8,152 nt of DNA from an uncultured Clostridia bacterium (lineage in GTDB: Bacteria; Bacillota; Clostridia; Christensenellales; Borkfalkiaceae): contig CAJOMM010000027.1 of the NCBI GenBank assembly GCA_905235765.1, positions 1 through 8,152 on the forward strand, read 5' to 3'. Positions 1-6,779 of the stretch are shown here, one piece after another. Below the pieces are notes generated by a model. That model ran no database searches. It was not told the origin of the DNA and saw only the letters and a program-made list of their open reading frames with translations. The stretch's first letter is position 1; every line of letters begins with the position of its first letter. The position numbers and the translations under genes were made by a program.

Positions 1-601
1 TTCCCGAGGGTTTTCGTATATGGCTGAAAACGAAAAACTCGATATGCGTATGGATCAAACGAAAAGCCTTACGGCGGAAAAGGTCGTAAACGAATATCCC
101 GAAAGCCGACTTAAAGAAATACTTTCGGAATACGGCGAAGAAAGATTTGCTTCTAATATCGCTAAAAACATAGTGGCGGCGCGGCAGATAAAAAGGATAG
201 AAACGGTAGGAGAACTTAATTTATTAATAGATAAAAGTATACCGTTCAAGTATAAAAAAGACGGGCATCCGTCGAAAAGAACGTTTCAGGCGATAAGAAT
301 CGAAGTAAACGGGGAACTCGACGAACTTTACGATACGGTAATAGAAATGTGTCGGATGTTAAAGCCAAAGGGCAGGATAGCGATAATAACCTTTCACTCT
401 TTGGAAGACAGGATCGTAAAGCGAGCGTTCAAAGAGTTAGAAACCGACTGTATTTGCGATAAGAGTTTACCTTTCTGCGTTTGCGGAAAGAAAAAAGAGA
501 TAAACATTATAACGAAACACCCGATAACGGCAGGGGAAGAAGAACTTAAAAACAACGGCAGATCCAAAAGCGCAAAACTTCGCGTGGCGGAAAAGATTTA
601 A
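1..601 (+). CDS. rsmH: RsmH, 16S rRNA (cytosine-1402-N4)-methyltransferase, 5' partial
   Basis: The open frame enters from the left edge (first full codon at position 2) and ends in TAA at 599-601. An ATG at 20 exists, but the codons before it read SRGFSYM, which continues the family's ERGFSYM...LDMRMDQ motif, so that ATG is internal. About 199 residues are visible. RsmH is usually about 310 residues, so roughly the first third, with the N-terminal SAM-binding loop, lies outside. Visible family signatures are LDMRMDQ, the YGEERFA segment, GHPSKRTFQAIRIEVN, the IAIITFHSLEDRIVK block near the C-terminal part of the SAM fold, PFCVCG, and the closing RSKSAKLRVAEK. In known bacteria the enzyme N4-methylates C1402 of 16S rRNA in the cytoplasm and sits at the head of dcw clusters, as here. 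The next gene follows after 25 bases with its own ribosome binding site. No lesion is seen. Confidence 0.97.
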   Translation, partial: SRGFSYMAENEKLDMRMDQTKSLTAEKVVNEYPESRLKEILSEYGEERFASNIAKNIVAARQIKRIETVGELNLLIDKSIPFKYKKDGHPSKRTFQAIRIEVNGELDELYDTVIEMCRMLKPKGRIAIITFHSLEDRIVKRAFKELETDCICDKSLPFCVCGKKKEINIITKHPITAGEEELKNNGRSKSAKLRVAEKI

Positions 602-611
602 AACATAGATC

Positions 612-617
612 AAGGAG
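612..617 (+). promoter_or_regulatory. Ribosome binding site of the ftsL-like gene
   Basis: AAGGAG, followed by a 9-base spacer to the ATG at 627. It fixes the start of the ftsL-like gene, so the long N-terminal tail is translated rather than being an over-extended frame. The same motif and spacer recur before the ATA at 1275, which makes this site a useful reference. Confidence 0.85.
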
Positions 618-626
618 TAGGATATT

Positions 627-1220
627 ATGTTGACGACGAGACGTAATACAACGAATTCATCCGAAGGCGGTTCCGCCATAGACGTGCTAGACAGAAGGAG
701 CGCGTCCGCTTTTGACAGGGAAGTTTCCACGGAGGAGCGTGCCCAAGAGCGTGAAATAATGCATCGCAACTTGAATAAGCTTTTGTACGGCGAACCTTCG
801 GTGGAAGAAGAAATTCCCGTAGAAGAAGAGCCTAAGCTTGAAGTTAAAGAACAAGCCGTAGCTGATGAAGATATCCGTCCTACGTCTACGACGATGCAGT
901 TCGGCGACGGAGACGTTTCTCACGTCTACAACGATATGGAAATGCAGAAAGACCGTGAAAAGAACGGTTACAAGTTAAATTCGAAGGGTAAGATAGTCGT
1001 CATGTTATATGCTCTTACCGTTATGGTAATTCTTGCGTTGATAGTGATAAATACCGGAGTTCTCGCTTCGTTAAAACGGACGAATCAGGCGAGGGCTGAA
1101 GAGCTCGGTAACCGTATCGCAATGTACGGTGCGCTTACCGAAGAAATAAACGCCGTATCCGCAGACGATTACGTTATATCCGTTGCGGAAAACACTTACG
1201 GTATGATAAAAGGTAATTAA
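627..1220 (+). CDS. ftsL: FtsL-like bitopic cell division protein with long cytoplasmic N-terminus
   Basis: This 197-residue protein has one hydrophobic segment at about residues 123-146 (KIVVMLYALTVM...). Before it lie about 122 hydrophilic residues and after it about 50. The outer part (about 148-175) could form the short coiled coil expected of FtsL/DivIC proteins. The tail has a possible helix at about 36-54 (EREIMHRNLNKLLYGEP), a Glu-rich stretch at about 59-82, and a TTMQF element at 88-92. The start at ATG 627 is set by AAGGAG nine bases upstream. I call it FtsL from position (between rsmH and the division PBP) and topology. FtsL proteins diverge too much for sequence motifs to prove it. 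Bacillus FtsL is about 117 residues with a short cytoplasmic part, so this tail is unusually long. In known systems FtsL joins FtsB/DivIC and FtsQ/DivIB and activates FtsW and its PBP partner at the septum. The role of the tail is unknown. Confidence 0.72.
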   Translation: MLTTRRNTTNSSEGGSAIDVLDRRSASAFDREVSTEERAQEREIMHRNLNKLLYGEPSVEEEIPVEEEPKLEVKEQAVADEDIRPTSTTMQFGDGDVSHVYNDMEMQKDREKNGYKLNSKGKIVVMLYALTVMVILALIVINTGVLASLKRTNQARAEELGNRIAMYGALTEEINAVSADDYVISVAENTYGMIKGN

Positions 1221-1230
1221 AAAAGAGAAA

Positions 1231-1271
1231 CGGGAATATACTTAATTAACGGAAAAATTAAGGAGATCCCG
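1231..1271 (+). promoter_or_regulatory. Two-tier inverted repeat covering the PBP ribosome binding site
   Basis: In the gap between the ftsL-like gene and the PBP gene, CTTAATT (1241-1247) is the exact reverse complement of AATTAAG (1256-1262), with an 8-base loop. Outside it, CGGGA (1231-1235) pairs with TCCCG (1267-1271). The internal loop is 5 bases on the left and 4 on the right. The ribosome binding site AAGGAG (1260-1265) lies partly in the inner stem and partly in the internal loop, so folding of the mRNA could hide it. The pairing is seen in the sequence. The regulatory role is inference, and the inner stem is AT-rich and weak. There is no T-run after it, so it is not an intrinsic terminator. 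Confidence 0.4.
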
Positions 1272-1277
1272 AAAATA
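1260..1277 (+). promoter_or_regulatory. Ribosome binding site and ATA start codon of the PBP gene
   Basis: AAGGAG at 1260-1265, a 9-base spacer, then ATA at 1275-1277. Motif and spacing match the ftsL-like gene's AAGGAG-9-ATG exactly. In this frame there is no ATG, GTG, TTG or CTG codon between the stop at 1218-1220 and the GTG at 1515, so a near-cognate start is needed if the sequence is correct. ATC at 1266 is too close to the binding site, and the ATT codons at 1245 and 1257 and the ATA at 1236 have no site before them. Confidence 0.75.
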
Positions 1278-2999
1278 AAAAACGAATTTTCAATCACGGT
1301 TTTACGAAAGAGGTTATTTGCAATAGTAATTGCGGTAGCCTTTTTATTTTGCTTTGTTTTAGGAAGGCTTTTTTACGTTCAGATCATATGGGGCGAAGAT
1401 TTACAGGAAAAAGCGCTCGATCAATGGACGAGAGAAATACCGGTAGTTGCCGCTCGCGGAAAGATAACCGACGTAAACGGCGTTGTTCTTGCTGATAATG
1501 AGGACACGTATACCGTGTTCGTGCGAAAAAAGGCCGTTAAAGATATGGTTAAACTATGCGAAACTTTGTCCAGGGTGCTTGAAATAGACTATGATTACGC
1601 GTACGATCGTTTGACTAAAACAAAGTCGAGCGAGGTAACCGTAAAAAAACAGGTAAAAAAAGAAAAGATAAACGAGCTTTTAAGTTACGAGTTTGAAGGC
1701 GTTTATTATTCTCGCGATAATACGAGGCTATACCCGTATAACGAAACATTGTCGCAAGTAATAGGGTTTACTTCCACCGACGGGAAAGGGCAGTCCGGAC
1801 TTGAACTTTATTACGACAAATATTTGAGCGGAATAAACGGCGAGATACTTTACGAAACCGATATAGTCGGGGTTGAGATAGACGGTGGGAAAGCGAGTTA
1901 TATACCTGCGACGGACGGGCTGAATATAAAACTGACAATAGATAACGAAATTCAGATGCTTTGCGAGGCGGCGATGTCTGAAGCGTACGAAATACATTCG
2001 GCAAAAAGCGCGCAAATGTTGGTTATAGATCCTTCGAGCGGCGCCGTGAGGGCGATGTGTATGAAGCCGTCGTTCAATCTTAACGAAGTACCGAGGGACG
2101 ATCTTTCGCTTTTGAGCGCAAAGAGTCGGAATAATCTCGTATGCGATGTATACGAACCGGGCTCAACTTTTAAGATACTTACCGCAGCCGCCAACGTGGA
2201 AGAATATTTGAACGGAAATAAATCGGCATTTTCACCGGAACATATTTTCAGTTCGTCGCGGTACAGATATATAGACGGGCAGAGGGTGAAATGTTGGAGC
2301 AATCACGAGAACGGGAAGCACGCCAATCTGAACCTGCAAGGGGGACTTAATAACAGTTGTAACCCGATTTTTGTAGATATAGCCATGTCGCTTGGTAAAG
2401 AGACCATGTATAAGTACATAAATCGTTTCGGTTATGGGAGCGTTACGGGGATAGATTTCGGCGGAGAAGCGCAGGGTATGATATTGCCTGTATCAGCGGT
2501 ACAGAACGTGGATTTAGCGAGGATAGCGTTCGGGCAGACGATAGCGGTAACCGGCTTGCAACTTGCGTCGGCGACTGCAGCGGCGGTAAACGGCGGAAAT
2601 TATTATACACCCTATCTCGTCGAAGAAATTTATTCGGACAACGGGATAATAGCGGAAAAAATAAGTCCCAGATTAAAGAATCGCGTAATAAGCGAAAGGG
2701 CTTCCGCAATCGTTTCCGACATGCTAGAAAAGGTAGTGGCGGAAGGTTCCGGCAAGCAGGCGTATATAGACGGGGCAAGGGTTGCCGGCAAGACGGGAAC
2801 AGCGCAAAAGTACGAAAACGGCGTAATAGCGGCTGGTAAATACGTAGCGTCTTTCGTGGGATATTTTCCTGCGGACAATCCGAAGTATTTGGCGCTCGTG
2901 ATAATAGACGAACCAAAAGGCGAGTATTACGGAAGTACGGTGGCTGCGCCATACGCCAAACAGGTTTTCGAAGGCATAATAAAATTAAAAGGAATATGA
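1275..2999 (+). CDS. Class B penicillin-binding protein (septal transpeptidase, FtsI/PBP2B/SpoVD type)
   Basis: A monofunctional D,D-transpeptidase that cross-links septal peptidoglycan outside the membrane. Counting from the ATA at 1275 it has 574 residues: a basic N-terminus, one membrane segment at about 14-34, then the dimerisation/pedestal domain with AARGKITDVNG (59-69), RLYPYN (151-156) and GLE (175-177). The transpeptidase domain follows. All three active-site motifs are intact: STFK at 297-300 (Ser297 nucleophile), SCN at 361-363 and KTGT at 506-509. About 65 residues follow KTGT, so there is no C-terminal PASTA domain, unlike typical SpoVD or PBP2X. A start at GTG 1515 would delete the membrane anchor and the conserved RGKI segment, so it is rejected. 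The stop TGA overlaps the ATG at 2996, and murE starts two bases downstream at 3002. Position suggests the division PBP that partners FtsW. I leave the symbol open between ftsI, pbpB and spoVD. Confidence 0.93.
   Translation: MKNEFSITVLRKRLFAIVIAVAFLFCFVLGRLFYVQIIWGEDLQEKALDQWTREIPVVAARGKITDVNGVVLADNEDTYTVFVRKKAVKDMVKLCETLSRVLEIDYDYAYDRLTKTKSSEVTVKKQVKKEKINELLSYEFEGVYYSRDNTRLYPYNETLSQVIGFTSTDGKGQSGLELYYDKYLSGINGEILYETDIVGVEIDGGKASYIPATDGLNIKLTIDNEIQMLCEAAMSEAYEIHSAKSAQMLVIDPSSGAVRAMCMKPSFNLNEVPRDDLSLLSAKSRNNLVCDVYEPGSTFKILTAAANVEEYLNGNKSAFSPEHIFSSSRYRYIDGQRVKCWSNHENGKHANLNLQGGLNNSCNPIFVDIAMSLGKETMYKYINRFGYGSVTGIDFGGEAQGMILPVSAVQNVDLARIAFGQTIAVTGLQLASATAAAVNGGNYYTPYLVEEIYSDNGIIAEKISPRLKNRVISERASAIVSDMLEKVVAEGSGKQAYIDGARVAGKTGTAQKYENGVIAAGKYVASFVGYFPADNPKYLALVIIDEPKGEYYGSTVAAPYAKQVFEGIIKLKGI
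2987..2993 (+). promoter_or_regulatory. Ribosome binding site that decides the murE start
   Basis: AAAAGGA ends 8 bases before ATG 3002 but only 2 bases before ATG 2996. The 3002 start therefore has normal spacing and the upstream one does not. The site lies within the last codons of the PBP gene, which fits translational coupling. Confidence 0.65.
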
Positions 3000-3001
3000 T
3001 A

Positions 3002-4447
3002 ATGAAACTGTCTGAACTTATAAACGGAGTGAATATACTTGAAAAAATATCGTATAACGACGTTGAAATAAAAGATGTCATAACCGACAGCAACGCTATA
3101 ACTCGCGGAAGTTTGTTCGTTTGTTATAAAGGTATAAATTTCGACGGACACAATTTCGTAAGGCAGGCGGAAAATTACGGGGCGGCGGCTATCGTTACCG
3201 AAAAGCGGCTTGACAGCGTGCTGCCTCAGATAGTGGTAAAAGACGGCAGAGTGGCGATAAGCGTTATCGCCGCGAATTTTTACGGGCATGCGGAAAGAAA
3301 GATGCGGTTTATAGGCGTTACAGGAACAAACGGTAAAACCACCACCGCTCATTTAATCACGTCGATTTTGGTAAAGAGCGGAATAAAGTGCGGACTTATA
3401 GGTACGTTAGGCGTATTTTACGGAGGGAAGTTTATGGAGTCGTCTTTAACCACTCCCGATCCTTTGGAATTTCACAGAATACTTGCCGATATGCAAAAAA
3501 ATTCTGTCGAGGCGGTTGTAATGGAAGTTTCAGCGCACGCGGCGGCGCTAAAAAAACTTTACGGCGTGCCGTTTGAGATAGCAGTTTTCACTAATCTTTC
3601 TCAAGACCATCTCGATTTTTTCGAGACGATGGAAAATTATAAAAACGCAAAGCTTTCTTTTTTGAAAGAAAACGTAAAAAAATACGTAGTAACTAATTCC
3701 GACGACCCCGTCGGGAGGGAGATTGCCGAATTGAAAGGAGTAAAAACGGTAACCTACGGCGTGGACGAACCGTCTGACGTTTTCGCTATTGATTTAAAGG
3801 AGAGCAGGTCGTCCGTTGCCTTCGTGATGAACCTTTTCGACAGGATATACGACGTAAAGCTGAATATATACGGGAAGTTTAACGTATACAACGCTCTTGC
3901 CGCGGCAACGGCTGCGGCTTTGTACGGAGTAAATACTGACGACGTTGCCGAAGGACTCGAACTGGTCAAGGGTATAGACGGAAGACTTCAATGCGTATAC
4001 GACGGTGATTTTTGCGTGTATCTTGACTACGCGCACACACCGGACGGGCTTGAAAAATCTTTATCCGCCTTAAAAGAACATACGGAAAACAGACTTATAT
4101 GCGTTTTCGGTTGCGGGGGCAACAGGGATAAAGAAAAGCGTCCATTAATGGGAAATATCAGCGGACGACTCGCGGATTTTACCGTTCTTACTACGGACAA
4201 TCCGAGGTTTGAAGACGCAATGGATATAATCTGGCAGATAGAAAAGGGTATATTGGAAACGGAAGGCGAATACGTAATAATTCAAGAGAGGAAAGACGCG
4301 ATAAAATACGCTCTTAATTTAGCCCAAAAAGGCGATATCGTTTTAATCGCCGGTAAAGGCGGCGAAAAATATCAGGAAGTTTTCGGTATAAAACGCGTCT
4401 ATAATGACAAAGATACCGTAGAAGAAGTTATGCGGAGCAGAAATTGA
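3002..4447 (+). CDS. murE: MurE, UDP-MurNAc-L-Ala-D-Glu:meso-diaminopimelate ligase
   Basis: This ATP-dependent cytoplasmic ligase adds the third residue of the stem peptide. It has 481 residues from ATG 3002, within the usual length. The N-terminal UDP-binding domain starts MKLSEL and includes TDSNAITRGSLFV (28-40). The central ATPase domain has the P-loop GTNGKTT (108-114), TTPDP (150-154) and the NAKLSF segment, whose Lys217 matches the lysine that is carbamylated in Mur ligases. The C-terminal domain has YAHTPDGLE (343-351), FGCGGNRD (369-376), DNPR (399-402) and GKGGEKYQ (451-458). In characterised MurE enzymes DNPR marks meso-diaminopimelate specificity over L-lysine, so DAP-type peptidoglycan is inferred. 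An alternative ATG at 2996 would add Met-Ile and overlap the PBP stop by 4 bases, but ribosome binding site spacing and the family N-terminus favour 3002. The gene end overlaps mraY by 4 bases. Confidence 0.96.
   Translation: MKLSELINGVNILEKISYNDVEIKDVITDSNAITRGSLFVCYKGINFDGHNFVRQAENYGAAAIVTEKRLDSVLPQIVVKDGRVAISVIAANFYGHAERKMRFIGVTGTNGKTTTAHLITSILVKSGIKCGLIGTLGVFYGGKFMESSLTTPDPLEFHRILADMQKNSVEAVVMEVSAHAAALKKLYGVPFEIAVFTNLSQDHLDFFETMENYKNAKLSFLKENVKKYVVTNSDDPVGREIAELKGVKTVTYGVDEPSDVFAIDLKESRSSVAFVMNLFDRIYDVKLNIYGKFNVYNALAAATAAALYGVNTDDVAEGLELVKGIDGRLQCVYDGDFCVYLDYAHTPDGLEKSLSALKEHTENRLICVFGCGGNRDKEKRPLMGNISGRLADFTVLTTDNPRFEDAMDIIWQIEKGILETEGEYVIIQERKDAIKYALNLAQKGDIVLIAGKGGEKYQEVFGIKRVYNDKDTVEEVMRSRN
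4433..4437 (+). promoter_or_regulatory. Ribosome binding site supporting the TTG start of mraY
   Basis: CGGAG, with a 6-base spacer to TTG 4444. It lies inside the last codons of murE. No in-frame ATG or GTG competes nearby, and the ATG at 4430 is in another frame, so TTG is the supported start. Confidence 0.6.
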
Positions 4448-5427
4448 TAAAGACGTTGCTGTTGAGCGTGGTCGTCGCGTTTTTCGTCGCTTTGGCGGCA
4501 GGATTCGCGACTATACCGCTGCTAAAAAAAATTAAAGCCGGACAAACAATATTAAAGTACGTTAAGACCCACGAAAGTAAAAACGGAACGCCGACAATGG
4601 GCGGTCTGTTTTTTATTCTTTCCGCCACTTTTGTATTTCTTATTTTCAAAGGTTTTCGCGGAAATGCCGCTACGGTTTCAATGGCGTTGGGGTTATTTTA
4701 TTTGCTTATAGGTTTTTTAGACGATTTTCTTAAAATAAAATTCAGTCGGAACGAAGGACTGAAACCGTATCAGAAAATTGTTTTCCAGACGGCTGTATCG
4801 CTTATCGCCGGCGCGTACGCATACCGTAACGGACTTACGTCGTTTTACGTACCGTTTTTTAAAATATCGGTCGACGTCGGGTTTTTCATAATACCGCTTG
4901 CGGCATTTATACTTATTGCGATAACGAACAGCGTAAATTTAACCGACGGACTAGACGGGCTTGCCGGAGGCGTTTCTTTATTTTACCTTTTGGGAATTAT
5001 CGCTTTGATTCATACCGAAACGTTGTTTTTCGGTTATGAATACACGAAAGAAGAATATGAAGGAATATATTTGTTATCTTGTTGTCTTATCGGGGCGATA
5101 GCGGCGTTTTTGGTTTTCAACGTAAATAAAGCCGCCGTATTTATGGGGGATACGGGATCGCTTTCGCTTGGCGGATTTATAGGCGCGATAAGTTTGTTTT
5201 CGGGTAACGGACTTTTTATACCGATTTTGGGCGTAATGTTCGTTGTGTCGAGCGTGTCGGTCATAATACAGGTAGCGCACTATAAGAGGACGAAAAAGAG
5301 GGTGTTTCTTATGGCGCCTCTTCATCATCATTTTCAGATGAAAGGGAAGACGGAAGCGCAGATTTCGTATATATATTCGCTCGTAACGGTCATAATGGGG
5401 GCGATAAGCGTCATATTTTATTTATGA
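4444..5427 (+). CDS. mraY: MraY, phospho-N-acetylmuramoyl-pentapeptide transferase
   Basis: This integral membrane enzyme transfers phospho-MurNAc-pentapeptide from UDP to undecaprenyl phosphate, making lipid I on the inner face of the membrane. The protein has 327 residues, normal for Gram-positive MraY, with about ten hydrophobic segments. Signatures in order are HESKNGTPTMGG (43-54), the Asp pair FLDDFLK (91-97), SVNLTDGLDGLAGG (163-176), FMGDTGSLSLGG (233-244, with the conserved Asp236) and APLHHHFQ (291-298). The acidic Asp residues and the histidine cluster are those needed for catalysis and Mg binding in studied MraY enzymes, and all are present. The start is TTG at 4444, sharing bases with the murE stop (TTGA), with CGGAG six bases upstream. 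Coupling to murE translation is therefore likely. murF, often placed between murE and mraY in Proteobacteria, is absent here, as in Bacillus. Confidence 0.97.
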   Translation: MIKTLLLSVVVAFFVALAAGFATIPLLKKIKAGQTILKYVKTHESKNGTPTMGGLFFILSATFVFLIFKGFRGNAATVSMALGLFYLLIGFLDDFLKIKFSRNEGLKPYQKIVFQTAVSLIAGAYAYRNGLTSFYVPFFKISVDVGFFIIPLAAFILIAITNSVNLTDGLDGLAGGVSLFYLLGIIALIHTETLFFGYEYTKEEYEGIYLLSCCLIGAIAAFLVFNVNKAAVFMGDTGSLSLGGFIGAISLFSGNGLFIPILGVMFVVSSVSVIIQVAHYKRTKKRVFLMAPLHHHFQMKGKTEAQISYIYSLVTVIMGAISVIFYL

Positions 5428-5431
5428 GGTG
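5426..5431 (+). promoter_or_regulatory. Ribosome binding site of murD overlapping the mraY stop
   Basis: GAGGTG begins inside the mraY TGA stop codon (5425-5427) and leaves 4 bases before ATG 5436 (6 if only GAGG pairs). A ribosome ending mraY would sit on this site, so reinitiation or coupling is likely. Confidence 0.65.
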
Positions 5432-5435
5432 AAAA

Positions 5436-6779
5436 ATGTACGTAAAATCGCAAAGTTTTTTGATTTTAGGAGTATCGAGGAGCGGACTTTCCGCCGCGAG
5501 GTATCTTTTAAGAAGCGGCGTAAAAGCCTGCTTTTTTTATGATGAAGGGGGCGGAGAAAAAATAAATAAAGCCAAAGAAGAGATTATTTCTCTCGGAGGG
5601 CAAGAGGCGACAGACGAGACCGTTTGGGAAATATTGACGGAAACGGATATACTTATAATAAGCCCGGGGGTACCCATAAATCATCCCGTAGCGGTAAGCG
5701 CAAAAGCGCAAGGCGTAAAAATCATGGGAGAAGCGGAGTTGGGGTATCGTCTTTTTACTCCGACGTTTATAGCCGTTACGGGGACGAACGGTAAAACGAC
5801 GACGGTTACCATGATAAGCGACGTGCTTAAAAATTGCGGATTGAATTGCGAACTTGTAGGAAACGTAGGCGTTCCCGTTACCGAAAAATCAGATTGCGAC
5901 AAAGACGTTGTTTTCGTAACTGAGATTTCAAGTTTTCAACTTGAAAGCGTTTCTTTTTTTACGCCGCATATTTCCTGCATATTGAATATAACGCCCGATC
6001 ATCTTGAAAGACATTATACAATGGAAAACTACGTTTATCTAAAAAAACGTATATTTATGAACCAGCGAGAGAGCGAGTACGCGGTTTTAAATTTCGACGA
6101 CGAGACGGTAAAAGGTTTTTATACGGAAGTAAAAGCCAAGGTCGTATGGGTTTCTTTAACCGAAGAGGTGGACGGAGCGTATCTTTTTAACGGTGATCTT
6201 TATTATAAAAAAGAAAGAATAGTTTCCGCGTCGGAATTGTCGCTTTCCGGAGACCATAATATTTACAACGCGCTTTTCACGGTTGCAGTAACGAAACTTA
6301 TGGGGGCAGATTCGGAAACGATAGCGCAAACGCTTAAAACCTTTAAGGGCGTTCCTTACCGCATGGAAACCGTTGCGGAAAAGAACGGGATTAAATTTAT
6401 AAACGATTCAAAATCGACAAACACGGCTTCGGCAATAAACGCCGTTCAAACAATCAAAGCCCCTAAAATATTGATACTCGGCGGAAGCGAAAAAGGTGAA
6501 AGTTACGACAAGCTTTTTCAGGCGATAAAAGATAATTTCGTAAAGCAGGTTATTCTTACCGGCAAGTCGAGAAGGAATATGTTGGAAAGCGCGGATAAAA
6601 CGGGGGTAGAGTGCGTAACGGTCGTTACGGAATTCGATACCGCTATAAAGGTGGCGGCTATTTTTGCGGATGAGGGAGACGTGGTTTTATTCAGTCCGGC
6701 TTGCGCGAGTTTCGACAATTTTTCAGGGTATGTGGAAAGGGGCAATCGTTTTAACGAAATAGTCAGGAGTCTGCCGTGA
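5436..6779 (+). CDS. murD: MurD, UDP-MurNAc-L-alanine:D-glutamate ligase
   Basis: This ATP-dependent cytoplasmic ligase adds D-glutamate as the second residue of the stem peptide. At 447 residues it has normal family length. The N-terminal Rossmann-like UDP-binding domain has LILGVSRSGLSAARYL (9-24) and IISPGVP (74-80). The ATPase domain has the P-loop GTNGKTT (116-122), GNVG (142-145), EISSFQLE (163-170), NITPDHLERH (184-193) and the segment YLKKRIF, where Lys203 aligns best with the carbamylated lysine. The C-terminal domain has INDSKSTN (322-329), LILGG (346-350) and FSPACASFDNF (419-429). One oddity is VPYRME (306-311), where the family usually has HR. The Arg is kept but the His is Tyr. 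The start is ATG 5436, behind GAGGTG. The TGA overlaps the ftsW GTG by 4 bases. The match to MurD rather than MurC, MurE or MurF rests on the N-terminal motifs and on position. Confidence 0.96.
   Translation: MYVKSQSFLILGVSRSGLSAARYLLRSGVKACFFYDEGGGEKINKAKEEIISLGGQEATDETVWEILTETDILIISPGVPINHPVAVSAKAQGVKIMGEAELGYRLFTPTFIAVTGTNGKTTTVTMISDVLKNCGLNCELVGNVGVPVTEKSDCDKDVVFVTEISSFQLESVSFFTPHISCILNITPDHLERHYTMENYVYLKKRIFMNQRESEYAVLNFDDETVKGFYTEVKAKVVWVSLTEEVDGAYLFNGDLYYKKERIVSASELSLSGDHNIYNALFTVAVTKLMGADSETIAQTLKTFKGVPYRMETVAEKNGIKFINDSKSTNTASAINAVQTIKAPKILILGGSEKGESYDKLFQAIKDNFVKQVILTGKSRRNMLESADKTGVECVTVVTEFDTAIKVAAIFADEGDVVLFSPACASFDNFSGYVERGNRFNEIVRSLP
6765..6769 (+). promoter_or_regulatory. Ribosome binding site supporting the GTG start of ftsW
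   Basis: AGGAG, with a 6-base spacer to GTG 6776, inside the last codons of murD. It supports GTG as the start in the GTGA overlap with the murD stop. Confidence 0.65.

Noticed and set aside
20..601. Short RsmH starting at ATG 20
   Set aside because: The frame is open to the window edge and the residues before this Met match the conserved RGFSYM motif, so the gene begins outside the window.
602..626. Gap between rsmH and the ftsL-like gene
   Set aside because: Only 25 bases, with a ribosome binding site and no inverted repeat, T-run or promoter-like pair.
1515..2999. PBP gene starting at GTG 1515
   Set aside because: This start would remove the membrane anchor and the conserved AARGKITDVNG segment, both of which are clearly encoded upstream in the same frame.
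2443..3093. A 216-codon open frame on the minus strand opposite the PBP 3' end and murE start
   Set aside because: It lies antisense to well-supported coding sequence, its translation is rich in Arg, Pro, Leu and Ser with no recognisable domain, and it has no convincing ribosome binding site or separate context.
3652..3674. Small T/A-rich inverted repeat inside murE (CTTTC...GAAAG)
   Set aside because: It lies in conserved coding sequence, is made almost entirely of A-T pairs, and is the kind of repeat expected by chance from Lys, Phe and Leu codons.
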